Source: JAVBLW01 sp031553215 (lineage in GTDB: Bacteria > Bacillota_I > Bacilli_A > Acholeplasmatales > Anaeroplasmataceae). Taken from it: a stretch of DNA of 61,866 bases. Numbering within the stretch: position 1 is the stretch's first letter; the number at the start of each line of letters is the position of its first letter. Location: assembly GCA_031553215.1 (NCBI GenBank), contig JAVBLW010000012.1, positions 1 through 61,866 on the forward strand, written 5' to 3'. Both the position numbers and the translations under genes were made by a program. Of the stretch, positions 53,452 through 61,518 are shown one piece after another. The notes beneath the pieces are model-generated. The model was not told the DNA's origin and did no database searches. It worked only from the letters and a program-made list of their open reading frames with translations.

Positions 53452-54282
53452 TTAGATCTCCTTAATTGTAAAATAGATTGAGTTTTTAAATAATATGTTA
53501 TCAATCAAATGAATCAAATTCATTCGTTCACAAACTCTAATAAATATTTCATTTTCTTTTAATTCTTCTTTTTTCAGTTCTTTAACTATATTAAATATGT
53601 TATTTAAAAGGAAAATAGCTTTATTAATATTATTAACCATATCTTCGCTAACAATAGTATCGTCCCACGCAGATAAATATGACACAACATTAGGAATTCT
53701 CAATATTTTTTCAAGTGTATTTATCGAATCTTTACAGCTAACAAATATAGGTATTTCGTCAACTACTGGAATCGCATCTCCAGTAAACATTGCATTCTCT
53801 TCTAAATATATAAAAGATAATGAACCATGTGAATGCCCCTTAGTTTCAATAACCTGAATATGAATATCATTTTCTAATTCTAATATTTGATTATCTTGTA
53901 TAAAACAATCTATCCTTGTTGATTTATTTACTAAATTATAAAAATTAGGAATTGGTCTTTCCTTAAACTGTATATTAATATCTTCAACCCAATCTCTTTC
54001 CATTAAAGATGAATAAACAATACAATTAGATTTCTCTTTAATTGCATAAGCACTACCTATATGATCTGGGTGAGTATGAGTTAACAATACACTTTTTACT
54101 TCATTAATACTTCTTCCTTGTTCCCCTATATAAGAAACTATTTCATCATAAGAACTAGAAACTCCAGTATCAATGATATGGATATATTCACCAAAAATAA
54201 TATACACATATACAAATCTTCTTATCGTATCAGTCACATTAAAATAGCATTTTATCCTATGTATTTTTTCATTTATCTTCAT
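53452..54282 (-). CDS. MBL-fold metallo-hydrolase, copy A
   Basis: 276 residues of the metallo-beta-lactamase superfamily. The zinc motif HTHPDH (LLTHTHPDHIGS) is near residue 75, with further ligands His in KGHSHGS and Asp in MFTGDAIP. The usual last His position is not clear (YLSAWDD instead). Similar to hydrolases of unknown substrate with a helical C-terminal domain. ATG at 54282 with GGTGAT upstream. It follows the SRPBCC gene closely. Copy B is at 60380. Confidence 0.88.
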   Translation of the reverse strand: MKINEKIHRIKCYFNVTDTIRRFVYVYIIFGEYIHIIDTGVSSSYDEIVSYIGEQGRSINEVKSVLLTHTHPDHIGSAYAIKEKSNCIVYSSLMERDWVEDINIQFKERPIPNFYNLVNKSTRIDCFIQDNQILELENDIHIQVIETKGHSHGSLSFIYLEENAMFTGDAIPVVDEIPIFVSCKDSINTLEKILRIPNVVSYLSAWDDTIVSEDMVNNINKAIFLLNNIFNIVKELKKEELKENEIFIRVCERMNLIHLIDNILFKNSIYFTIKEI

Positions 54283-54326
54283 AATAATCACCAACCTTAT
54301 CTATTAAATCAACAAACCTATAATTT

Positions 54327-54731
54327 TTAACTTCCACATTTTCGTAAAGTTTTTTTTAGATCTTCAATATAGTTTTTTTGTTGTTTTTTTAAAAATTTTT
54401 TTACAAAAAGCTTCATGATAAACTTCTTTACCGTAACTTCCTCAGTAAATTCTATTATTGTTTTATCACCATCTTGATAAAACTTACCTACCCAATGACC
54501 TACCATATTATCATTAATCATATCAAACTCATATTGTTCCATTGGAATAAAATTAGTTATCTTAAATGTTGTAGCATAACCACTTTTTGTATATTCAACA
54601 AAACTTTGATCATCTATAACTTCTATTTTTTCAATATCACTTCTCCATATATACTCAGTCAAAGAAGTCACCTTATTCCATACATCAGCTATATTATATT
54701 CTAACACATCATTTATAACTACCTTTGCCAT
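54327..54731 (-). CDS. SRPBCC family protein
   Basis: 134 residues of the START/Bet v1-like fold (polyketide cyclase or stress protein type): VWNKVTSLTEYIWRSDIEKIEVID, FKITNFIPMEQYEFDM, VGHWVGKFYQ and TIIEFTEEVTVKKF. Such proteins bind a hydrophobic ligand. The C-terminal helix is unusually Lys-rich. It is first in the operon SRPBCC-MBL-DUF1330. Confidence 0.85.
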   Translation of the reverse strand: MAKVVINDVLEYNIADVWNKVTSLTEYIWRSDIEKIEVIDDQSFVEYTKSGYATTFKITNFIPMEQYEFDMINDNMVGHWVGKFYQDGDKTIIEFTEEVTVKKFIMKLFVKKFLKKQQKNYIEDLKKTLRKCGS

Positions 54732-54861
54732 AAAACCACTCCTTTTTAAAATTTATACTATATTTTATGCTTCTATTATACTATAAATTTTTTAAATGAT
54801 TAATATCGAATTCTATATTTAATACTTTATAATAAATCACCAATTCAGAGCACTATCCACA

Positions 54862-54890
54862 TTGTATATTTTATTAAAATAGTTTAAAAT
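54862..54890 (+). promoter_or_regulatory. promoter of the DUF3795 gene
   Basis: TTGTAT (54862-54867), 17 bases and TAAAAT (54885-54890), 14 bases before the AGGAGG ribosome site. Confidence 0.6.
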
Positions 54891-54918
54891 AAATTTAAAG
54901 AATAGGAGGTAATTTTTA

Positions 54919-55299
54919 ATGAAAAGAGAATTAGGTATTGCTAGATGCGGACTAGCTTGTTGTTTATGTGCACAAAATGATAATTGTCACGGTTGTGATT
55001 CTTTAGAATGTTCTGGAGTAAAATGGTGTGAAAACAGAAAGTGTTCTATCGATAAAAATATTAACAATTGTTTCTCGTGTGATATAGACTGTAAAAAAGG
55101 ATTATTGGGTAAAATTAAACCGTATGCCTTTACAAAGTTCGTTAAACAATATGGTGTAGATTTTTTATTAGATTGTTTAGAAAGAAATGAAAAAAACGGA
55201 ATTATATATCATCGTGAGGGTATCACAGGTGATTATGACAACTTTAACACTGTAGAGGAATTAATTGAATTTATAAAAAATGGAAAAAGGATTAATTAA
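54919..55299 (+). CDS. DUF3795 family cysteine-rich protein
   Basis: 126 residues with 15 cysteines in the first 60. The signature RCGLACCLCAQNDNCHGC, then CxxxKWCENRKC and CFSCDIDC, should bind metal (probably zinc or an iron-sulphur cluster). The C-terminal half is helical. The family often lies near MerR or stress regulators; here one follows 78 bases downstream. Confidence 0.9.
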   Translation: MKRELGIARCGLACCLCAQNDNCHGCDSLECSGVKWCENRKCSIDKNINNCFSCDIDCKKGLLGKIKPYAFTKFVKQYGVDFLLDCLERNEKNGIIYHREGITGDYDNFNTVEELIEFIKNGKRIN

Positions 55300-55323
55300 C
55301 ATAAAATTCTTATTATATTACTA

Positions 55324-55354
55324 TTGACTATGACATTGTGTCGCACTTTATAAT
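55324..55354 (+). promoter_or_regulatory. MerR-type promoter with 19-bp spacer
   Basis: TTGACT (55324-55329), a 19-base spacer and TATAAT (55349-55354). The spacer holds the dyad GACA-TTG-TGTC. The overlong spacer is the mark of promoters that MerR-family activators untwist, so the gene is probably self-activated. Confidence 0.8.
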
Positions 55355-55376
55355 TAAACTGAAAGGAGGTAAAAGT

Positions 55377-56348
55377 ATGAAATATTTGACAATAAGTGAT
55401 GTTTCAAAAACATTTGAAGTTTCTACACGTATGATTAGATATTATGAAAAAATTGGACTAATTTATAGCATTAGGAAAGAGGATTATACTTATCGTATCT
55501 ATGATGAATATTCTGTAAGGCGCCTACAGCAAATTATTCTTCTAAGAAAACTACATATCCCCTTAAAACAAATTTCTATAATACTTAATGATAGCTCTCA
55601 ATTGGAAGCATTAAATGTTATGAAAGAAAATATCGAAGAACTAAATAATGAAATTAATGCTTTAAGTACTATTAGAAATATTTTAAACGTATTTGTTTCA
55701 CATCTAAACGAAAAAATAAACAAAGGTTTATCTTTAGATTTGCTTGAAGACTCAGAAATTGTTGAAATCGTTAATACTTTAAGCCTTTCAAAGTCTAATT
55801 TAAAGGAGGACTTTTCAATGGAAAAGTTAAATGAAACGCAAAAAGTAATGGATAGTAAAATGGATATTAGAATTATTTATCTTCCACCGGTAACAGTTGC
55901 TTCTAGTCAATTTATTGGCGAAAACCCTGAAGATAATGCTGGTGAACAATTAAATTCTTTTATAGAAAACTCAAAATTATTTGAAATCAAAAAGGATTCT
56001 AGAGTTTATGGTTTTAATAATCCCTCTCCAAAAAAAGATCAACAATTCTATGGTTATGAATTTTGGGTAACTATACCTGATGATATGCAGGTTAATGCAC
56101 CACTTGAAGTGAAAAAATTCGAAGGTGGACTCTATGCCGCACATTGTATAAAAATGGGTGACTTTCATGAATGGAAATCATTCTGCGAATGCATAAAGAA
56201 TAACGAAGAATATGAAATTGAACATCGCGATCCGCTTGGGATGAATGGATGTCTAGAAGAGCATTTAAATGCATTTTCCTACTATACTGGTTTGATACCA
56301 GAATTCAGTCAAATTGATTTATTAATTCCAATTAAGAAAAAAATATAA
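55377..56348 (+). CDS. MerR family transcriptional activator with GyrI-like effector-binding domain
   Basis: 323 residues. An N-terminal winged HTH (YLTISDVSKTFEVSTRMIRYYEKIGLI) and a Y-R-x-Y wing, then a long coiled dimer helix (about 80-140). A C-terminal GyrI/SOUL-type ligand-binding domain follows (about 170-323, PPVTVASSQFIGENP, EHLNAFSY). Similar in form to BmrR/BltR-type drug sensors. ATG at 55377 has AAAGGAGG. It stands alone, with no efflux gene adjacent, and ends at a UUCG-loop terminator. Confidence 0.92.
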   Translation: MKYLTISDVSKTFEVSTRMIRYYEKIGLIYSIRKEDYTYRIYDEYSVRRLQQIILLRKLHIPLKQISIILNDSSQLEALNVMKENIEELNNEINALSTIRNILNVFVSHLNEKINKGLSLDLLEDSEIVEIVNTLSLSKSNLKEDFSMEKLNETQKVMDSKMDIRIIYLPPVTVASSQFIGENPEDNAGEQLNSFIENSKLFEIKKDSRVYGFNNPSPKKDQQFYGYEFWVTIPDDMQVNAPLEVKKFEGGLYAAHCIKMGDFHEWKSFCECIKNNEEYEIEHRDPLGMNGCLEEHLNAFSYYTGLIPEFSQIDLLIPIKKKI

Positions 56349-56363
56349 TCTTATTACTTATAT

Positions 56364-56389
56364 GAAGAACTTCGGTTCTTCTTTTTTAT
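56364..56389 (+). terminator. terminator with UUCG tetraloop after the MerR gene
   Basis: GAAGAAC-TTCG-GTTCTTC (56364-56381) followed by a run of six T. The C(UUCG)G loop is especially stable. Confidence 0.9.
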
Positions 56390-56402
56390 AATTTTATTTA
56401 AA

Positions 56403-56942
56403 CTACTCTTGTACCTCACTAGTAACCAAACCATCAACAAAATTGACTACGACATGAGTATTTTTTTTAGAAATTCCATCAACATATGATGGATAGTAAT
56501 TTGGATCATATTTAATAAATCTATAATATTCAAAATTTTCACTTTTCCTATCGATAAGATTTTCTATAATAGTCCCATTATCAAATTCAATATATATATC
56601 CCCAGTATTTAAAATACTAACTCCACTAACGACAGCATCTTTCAAATTTGTTTTTACTTTTTCTAAAGTATGTCTTAATAAACTTTTTCTATGTGCTTCG
56701 TCTTTTTTATAAACTTTCTCACTTACATTTTTATAATTTGCAGTATAATACTCATCATTTGATGTCAACAAAATCTCATCTTCATTTCTAAATCTTAAAA
56801 AAGAGAATGTATGAAGCGAGTATTCAATTCCATCACCAAAATTGATAATAAACATATCTAATTGTTTGAAAATATCAACTAATTTTTTACCAATTAAGTT
56901 TTGCATTATATACATATCTTGTTTCTCAAACTTTTTCTTCAT
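56403..56942 (-). CDS. uncharacterised protein (179 residues)
   Basis: Mixed alpha/beta protein with no known domain that I recognise. It has a repeat-like segment (FGDGIEYSLHTFSF and later FDNGTIIENL), suggesting two related beta units, a pattern found in small DUF6188-like or immunity-type proteins. A GAGG site precedes the ATG. It starts five bases after the stop of the 42-codon fragment, so it may be translationally coupled to it. Confidence 0.6.
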   Translation of the reverse strand: MKKKFEKQDMYIMQNLIGKKLVDIFKQLDMFIINFGDGIEYSLHTFSFLRFRNEDEILLTSNDEYYTANYKNVSEKVYKKDEAHRKSLLRHTLEKVKTNLKDAVVSGVSILNTGDIYIEFDNGTIIENLIDRKSENFEYYRFIKYDPNYYPSYVDGISKKNTHVVVNFVDGLVTSEVQE

Positions 56943-56946
56943 TACA

Positions 56947-57075
56947 TCACACCTCTTTTTGATTCAAAACAGGATAAAATATTAGTTGTTCAGGAAGTCT
57001 TGGTGAATATTTTTTATATCCACTTTCTTCTATTAATTCTTTTTCCTTTTGTCCTACAGGTCTATATAATATCAT
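56947..57075 (-). pseudogene. 42-codon ORF, likely N-terminal fragment of a crystallin-J1/ADP-ribosylation-like protein
   Basis: Starts at ATG 57075 with GAGG nine bases upstream, overlaps the previous gene end by 14 bases and stops at 56947. The peptide reads LYRPVGQKEKELI, then PRLPEQLIFYPVLN, which matches the start of the LYRPVG-x-KELELI…FPPRLPEQPIFYPVLNEEYA family of about 110-150 residues. Just after FYPVLN it diverges and stops. It therefore looks like a truncated gene, though a short working peptide is possible. The family name is recalled from memory, not from a search. Confidence 0.55.
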
Positions 57076-58081
57076 TACCATCTACCTCAACAATTTCAAT
57101 ATTGTTTCTTTCTGCAAATTCAGTAAGAGCAACAATAACTTTCTTTCTCTTCATAAACTTAAATGGCACTTTACCACTTACATAAATAAATTTATCATAT
57201 ATTTGAATAACGTTTATTTCATTTGCTAGTATAACCGCTTTAGTTACACCTGTATTTGGAACAGCGACATTCATGTTTTGCATATTAGAATAATTAATTT
57301 TATTATTGTATATTTTAATCGCTCCAGGAATTATTTTCTTGTTCATTATTCTAGAGACTAAGAATACTATTATAAAGCCAATTAAGCATAATATAAATGC
57401 CATATAAGGCGGTGCATACATTGCAGAAAAATATATACCTACCAAAATCATTAGCATAAAAAATATTACAAATAATATCCAATATATAGTAGCCCTAATT
57501 GTCATAGAATATTTAAATATATATTTTTCTTCTACAGCAAATTTAACATTTTCATCATCAATTATATCTCCATCATAAAACGTCTTTATTAAATAATATA
57601 CTTGCTTATCTAATTTAATCTTTAAAGTTGCCAATTCTTCTTCTCTTTCATTTTGAAAAGAAATCACAACATAATCCTCAGTTATATTCACACATTTTGC
57701 AGAAGACCACATATTACTACCATTAAAGGCACCAAATCTGAAATTAATAGATTCTTTATTGATTTTAATGGCAGCCAATCCCGAATATACCAAACCATAA
57801 CTATCAAACACTTGGACACTTCTAGGTTTTATTAAATGAAAATCTTTTTCTTTATTTTCTTCATCTCCATAATGCTCTACTATATAATTTTCTTCTCTAT
57901 TTCTCACTATTATAAAACCAGGAATCATTCCTATATATCCTAATCCAAATACAATCAAAACTATGATTGCATATACAGGTAAATAATCACCATATATAAC
58001 AGCAAATGTAATTATTACAGCTAAAAAAACTATAAAATATATACCAAAGAAAATTAAAAATTTCTTTTGTAGTTTACTCAT
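57062..58081 (-). CDS. uncharacterised membrane protein with PH-like cytoplasmic parts
   Basis: 339 residues: two N-terminal hydrophobic segments (about 8-28 and 34-55), a beta-rich soluble part (about 75-185), two more helices (about 195-215 and 222-242), and a second beta-rich part ending in EVDGNDII. The repeat of helix pair plus beta domain suggests an internal duplication of a bPH-like unit. ATG at 58081 follows AGGGAGATG and a hairpin at 58099-58122. Orphan; no function inferred. Confidence 0.65.
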   Translation of the reverse strand: MSKLQKKFLIFFGIYFIVFLAVIITFAVIYGDYLPVYAIIVLIVFGLGYIGMIPGFIIVRNREENYIVEHYGDEENKEKDFHLIKPRSVQVFDSYGLVYSGLAAIKINKESINFRFGAFNGSNMWSSAKCVNITEDYVVISFQNEREEELATLKIKLDKQVYYLIKTFYDGDIIDDENVKFAVEEKYIFKYSMTIRATIYWILFVIFFMLMILVGIYFSAMYAPPYMAFILCLIGFIIVFLVSRIMNKKIIPGAIKIYNNKINYSNMQNMNVAVPNTGVTKAVILANEINVIQIYDKFIYVSGKVPFKFMKRKKVIVALTEFAERNNIEIVEVDGNDII

Positions 58082-58098
58082 AATAATCATCTCCCTAA

Positions 58099-58130
58099 CA
58101 AAAAAAGCATAATCTCTTATGCTCATTTTA
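58099..58130 (-). promoter_or_regulatory. 5' hairpin and -10 element, copy A of a repeated leader
   Basis: On the minus strand an extended -10 (TGATAAAAT, hexamer 58125-58130) is followed within two bases by GCATAA-GAGA-TTATGC (58107-58122) and seven T, then the ribosome site. The same layout recurs at 61421-61451. The hairpin looks like a terminator but begins almost at the predicted start of transcription; alternatively it ends the upstream gene. Confidence 0.5.
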
Positions 58131-58262
58131 TCATACTTTTTAATTTTTTATAATTCTATTTTGTAAAATACTATTACCAATAACCACTAATATCTCTCAT
58201 ATACATAATAACTGTATCACAAGACACCAATCTCTATTTCATGATAAGCATCAACTAGCAAT

Positions 58263-59420
58263 TCAAATATCCTTAAAGCTTTCTTTTATTATCTCATTAC
58301 CAGTATAAATTCTTAACCATTTATTTTTTAATAATTTAGATTTTTTCTTTTCAAATCTATTCTTATTAATCATCTTTAAATTCCATGGTTGAAATGGTGA
58401 AAATCTTTTTATAGAAAACCAACAAGTATTTTCAATAAAAATAATATTACCATTCGCAACATCCAAAATAAATCTCTTAAATTCTTCATCACTATTAAAG
58501 TGTATGTGAGTTAGATTATTATCTATTAGTGAACTATCTCCCATAAAATATAAATATTTATTAAAATTAAATTCGAAATATGACACTCCATGTTGATCGT
58601 AAGAAAGTACTAGTTTATCACCAATGTTTGGACATTCTTTTAATTCATAACAAATGTCACCCATATCCTCGGTTGTTTGGACAAAACCTTCTTCATTTAC
58701 TTCTTTAATTATTCCTAGGCTTGATGTAACAGCTACTCTCTTCTTATTTAAAAACCTAGAAATCTCATTAATATCTTCATTTGCTTCCAAAACTTTCATT
58801 CCATTGTACATACCAGCTTTATAATCAATCACAAAAACATATTTCCCCTCAATGATATCAATTAAGTCGATAATTGATTCATCAACATTAAATGGATGCC
58901 AGTGGGTTCCAACCGTCATAGACTCTTCATACATGTGTAAAGTAAAGGATGTTCCTTCATCATAAAATAAAACTTTTAAATACTTATTAAATCCTATTTC
59001 AATATATTTTTCCCCACGTTCATCCAAACATATTTGGTGCACATAATTATTTAAATACGGATGTAATTTAAAATAAATGTATTCTAATATCGTAATACTT
59101 TTTCCTATTTCTAAAGAATATCTTATTTGATCAAACAGATAGTATAAATCAAAATATGACGCATGATCAATTTTTGAGTTTTTTATCTTTTTACCATAAG
59201 AATAATGATATTTGTTATAGCAATCCTTAGAAAATAATCCTAGTTTTTCTATATCGAAATCTATACTTATTAGATAATTATATTTATCACGTTCCCATTT
59301 AGAATTGGAAGCATTATCTATCTTTTTAAACTTAGAACATTGTAAGGCTAATTCATTATCATAAAGTTCTATTTGTGGAATTAATTTATCTAATTCAATA
59401 TTTGTTATAAGTATTTCCAT
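58263..59420 (-). CDS. uncharacterised protein (about 385 residues)
   Basis: A soluble protein rich in Asn, Lys, Ile and Tyr. No motifs of known enzymes. Segments such as THWHPFNVDESIIDLIDIIEG and TRIHFNSDEEFK-like stretches suggest two alpha/beta halves. ATG at 59420 is set by GGAGG six bases upstream. Flanked by other orphans in the accessory region; the ragged AT-rich surroundings suggest acquisition or decay, which is inference. Confidence 0.6.
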   Translation of the reverse strand: MEILITNIELDKLIPQIELYDNELALQCSKFKKIDNASNSKWERDKYNYLISIDFDIEKLGLFSKDCYNKYHYSYGKKIKNSKIDHASYFDLYYLFDQIRYSLEIGKSITILEYIYFKLHPYLNNYVHQICLDERGEKYIEIGFNKYLKVLFYDEGTSFTLHMYEESMTVGTHWHPFNVDESIIDLIDIIEGKYVFVIDYKAGMYNGMKVLEANEDINEISRFLNKKRVAVTSSLGIIKEVNEEGFVQTTEDMGDICYELKECPNIGDKLVLSYDQHGVSYFEFNFNKYLYFMGDSSLIDNNLTHIHFNSDEEFKRFILDVANGNIIFIENTCWFSIKRFSPFQPWNLKMINKNRFEKKKSKLLKNKWLRIYTGNEIIKESFKDI

Positions 59421-59486
59421 ATTAACCTCCATGATAATTAATTATAATTTTATTATATCAAATACGAATTAAGATTAGAAGAAAAA

Positions 59487-59512
59487 TAGCAAAACCATTT
59501 AGCTTTGCTGTT
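59487..59512 (-). terminator. weak terminator after the HEPN-like gene
   Basis: On the minus strand AGCAAA and TTTGCT with an imperfect inner loop, followed by ATTTTTC. About 65 bases after the stop codon. Confidence 0.4.
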
Positions 59513-59577
59513 ATACTTATTTTACATATTAATTGATCGTAATAAGCATTTTTAATCTTTTTTAAATTTATCTATAA

Positions 59578-60009
59578 TTAAGTTCTAATTCTTTCATACT
59601 TTTTTAAAATTTCCAATCGAATTTTTTCAGTTTCTTGTTGTAAAATTAACAATTCCTTAATATCACCCTCAAGTAATTTCTTTTGTTCACGAAACTCATT
59701 AGAATAAACAATTTTTTCACTATATACAAACTCAATATAACACTGATGGCACCAATGATTCCTTTTTTTAGTAATATCCTTTAATAACATATAGTCATCT
59801 AAAGAAAAATCAGGATCCTCATCACTATTATCAAGTTTTTCTAATTTAGCGACTACATTACCAAGGGAACACTTTTTAATATCATAGTAGTTCCTATCAA
59901 AATCCCCTTTTAACATACCCGCATATATTAACTTAATATCACTTTCAATCAATTGACAAAGCATTACTATTTTACCAATTAATTGATGAAAAATTAACAA
60001 ATCATTCAC
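59578..60009 (-). CDS. HEPN-like protein of unknown function
   Basis: 143 residues, almost all helical. The sequence KKRNHWCHQCY contains an Arg-x4-His motif (RNHWCH), which is the catalytic RNase motif of HEPN domains, placed after an acidic helix as usual. The C-terminal part (about 105-143) is a coiled coil. HEPN proteins are often toxins or defence RNases, but no cognate MNT partner is next to it. GTG at 60009 with AGGGG upstream. The assignment rests on one motif and the helical content. Confidence 0.5.
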   Translation of the reverse strand: MNDLLIFHQLIGKIVMLCQLIESDIKLIYAGMLKGDFDRNYYDIKKCSLGNVVAKLEKLDNSDEDPDFSLDDYMLLKDITKKRNHWCHQCYIEFVYSEKIVYSNEFREQKKLLEGDIKELLILQQETEKIRLEILKKYERIRT

Positions 60010-60025
60010 AACATACCCCTACAAC

Positions 60026-60058
60026 TGTAATTAATTTCAATTTCCTAAATTAATTACA
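60026..60058. repeat. perfect 12-bp inverted repeat upstream of the HEPN-like gene
   Basis: TGTAATTAATTT (60026-60037) and its complement (60047-60058) around nine bases. No T run on either side, so not a normal terminator. It may be an operator for the HEPN-like gene, which starts 17 bases away, or a remnant of an element. Confidence 0.55.
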
Positions 60059-60086
60059 ATCCATTTATTAAAATTTTACTTAGACT

Positions 60087-60377
60087 TTACTCTTCAACTA
60101 TTATTGCCGAACTCTTAACAGTGTTTACTCTCAATGATTCAATAGCTTTATATTTTTCTGAACTCAACCATTCGTCTATTTGATTCTTTGATTCAAATTC
60201 TATTATTATAACTCTATCTGGATTCCATTCACTTGATAACGCCATTATCTTTTCACTTCTAACAATATACCTTCCACCAAAACTTTCAACAATTGGTTTA
60301 ACTATCTTTATATATTCATCATATAATGATCTATCCTTTTGGTCATCTATTTTTGTACTTATTATAAAATATACCAT
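60087..60377 (-). CDS. DUF1330 family protein, copy B
   Basis: 96 residues, about 95 percent identical to copy A at 53159 by direct comparison. Differences cluster at KIDDQKDRSLYDEY and EWLSS. It follows the MBL gene by two bases as in copy A, so the pair was duplicated together. Confidence 0.85.
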   Translation of the reverse strand: MVYFIISTKIDDQKDRSLYDEYIKIVKPIVESFGGRYIVRSEKIMALSSEWNPDRVIIIEFESKNQIDEWLSSEKYKAIESLRVNTVKSSAIIVEE

Positions 60378-60379
60378 TA

Positions 60380-61198
60380 CTAGATCTCCTTAATTGTAAA
60401 ATAGATTGAATTTTTAAATAATATATTATCAATCAAATGATTTAGATTCATTCTATTACAAACTTTAGTAAATGTTTCATATTCACTTAAATTTTCTTTT
60501 TTAACTTCTTTAACTACATCAAATATATTGTTTAAGAGATTAATAGCTTTATTAATACTATCAACACTAACCGCATCATCCCACGCTGACAAATATGATA
60601 TAACATTCGGTATTTCTAATATTTTCTCAAGTGATTTTATCGAATCCTTGCAACTAACAAAAATAGGAATTTCACCAACAACTGGAATTGCATCTCCAGT
60701 AAATAAAATATTTTCTTCAAGATATCTAAACGACAACGAACCTTGTGAATGACCTTTAGTTTCAACAACTTCAATATGAATATCATTTTCTAATTCTAAT
60801 ATTTCGTTATCACTTATAAAACAATCTATCTTTGTTGATTTATTAACCAGACTATAAAAATTAGGAATTGGTCTTTCTTTAAACTGTATATTAATATCTT
60901 CGACCCAATCTCTTTCCATTAAAGATGAATAAACCATACAATTAGTTTTCTCTTTAATAGCACAAACACTACCTATATGATCAGGATGAGTATGAGTCAG
61001 CAATACATTTTTTACTTCATTAATGCTTCTTCCTTGTTCCTCTATATAAGAAACTATTTCATCATATGAACTAGAAACCCCAGTATCAATGATATGAATA
61101 TACTCACCAAAAATAATATACACATATACAAATCTTCTTATCGTCTCAGTCACATTAAAATAGCATTTTATCCTATGTATTTTTTCATTTATCTTCAT
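60380..61198 (-). CDS. MBL-fold metallo-hydrolase, copy B
   Basis: 272 residues, about 80-85 percent identical to copy A at 53452. The zinc motif HTHPDHIGS, KGHSQGS and LFTGDAIP are conserved; the second motif has Gln where copy A has His after the conserved His-Ser. A few residues are missing in the C-terminal helical part. Here the upstream neighbour is a 63-residue Cys protein instead of the SRPBCC gene. Confidence 0.88.
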   Translation of the reverse strand: MKINEKIHRIKCYFNVTETIRRFVYVYIIFGEYIHIIDTGVSSSYDEIVSYIEEQGRSINEVKNVLLTHTHPDHIGSVCAIKEKTNCMVYSSLMERDWVEDINIQFKERPIPNFYSLVNKSTKIDCFISDNEILELENDIHIEVVETKGHSQGSLSFRYLEENILFTGDAIPVVGEIPIFVSCKDSIKSLEKILEIPNVISYLSAWDDAVSVDSINKAINLLNNIFDVVKEVKKENLSEYETFTKVCNRMNLNHLIDNILFKNSIYFTIKEI

Positions 61199-61211
61199 AA
61201 TTCATTCTCCT

Positions 61212-61403
61212 CTAATAAATATCATCATGGTCTTCACCATCATAGTGATTGTAATAAGAAAAACTATCTTCAATCACCTTATTACAATCCAAACAAATAT
61301 CCCAATGTCCCCATGATCCAGTGTTGGTATATACTCCTGAAGAATTTTTACATTTACAAAAATCGTCTATATCTTTAATACTATTCAATTTATCTTTTTC
61401 CAT
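61212..61403 (-). CDS. small cysteine-containing protein (possible zinc ribbon)
   Basis: 63 residues. Cysteines in FCKCKN and ICLDCNK form two CxC/CxxC pairs with a Gly-Ser-Trp-Gly-His-Trp-Asp turn between them, and an Asp/His-rich tail (YNHYDGEDHDD). Compatible with a small zinc ribbon. It starts after GGGAGG and a hairpin, and ends 13 bases before MBL copy B, so it leads that operon. No family recognised. Confidence 0.65.
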   Translation of the reverse strand: MEKDKLNSIKDIDDFCKCKNSSGVYTNTGSWGHWDICLDCNKVIEDSFSYYNHYDGEDHDDIY

Positions 61404-61420
61404 ACAAATCCCTCCCTAAT

Positions 61421-61451
61421 AAAAAAAGCATAATCCCTTATGCTAATTTTA
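61421..61451 (-). promoter_or_regulatory. 5' hairpin and -10 element, copy B of a repeated leader
   Basis: On the minus strand TGATAAAAT (hexamer 61446-61451), then GCATAA-GGGA-TTATGC (61428-61443) and seven T, 17 bases before the ATG at 61403. Same layout and nearly the same sequence as 58099-58130. Confidence 0.5.
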
Positions 61452-61518
61452 TCATATTTCTTCTTTTTATAATATCTATTATTATATCGTTTCACAAAAT
61501 AATATTTCATCTTTGATT

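Noticed and set aside
58200..58264. A second-frame stretch encoding ELLVDAYHEIEIGVL after the end of the 385-residue gene
   Set aside because: Only about 20 codons are open, with two stops just upstream and no ribosome site. It may be a frameshifted tail, but the evidence is too thin to annotate.
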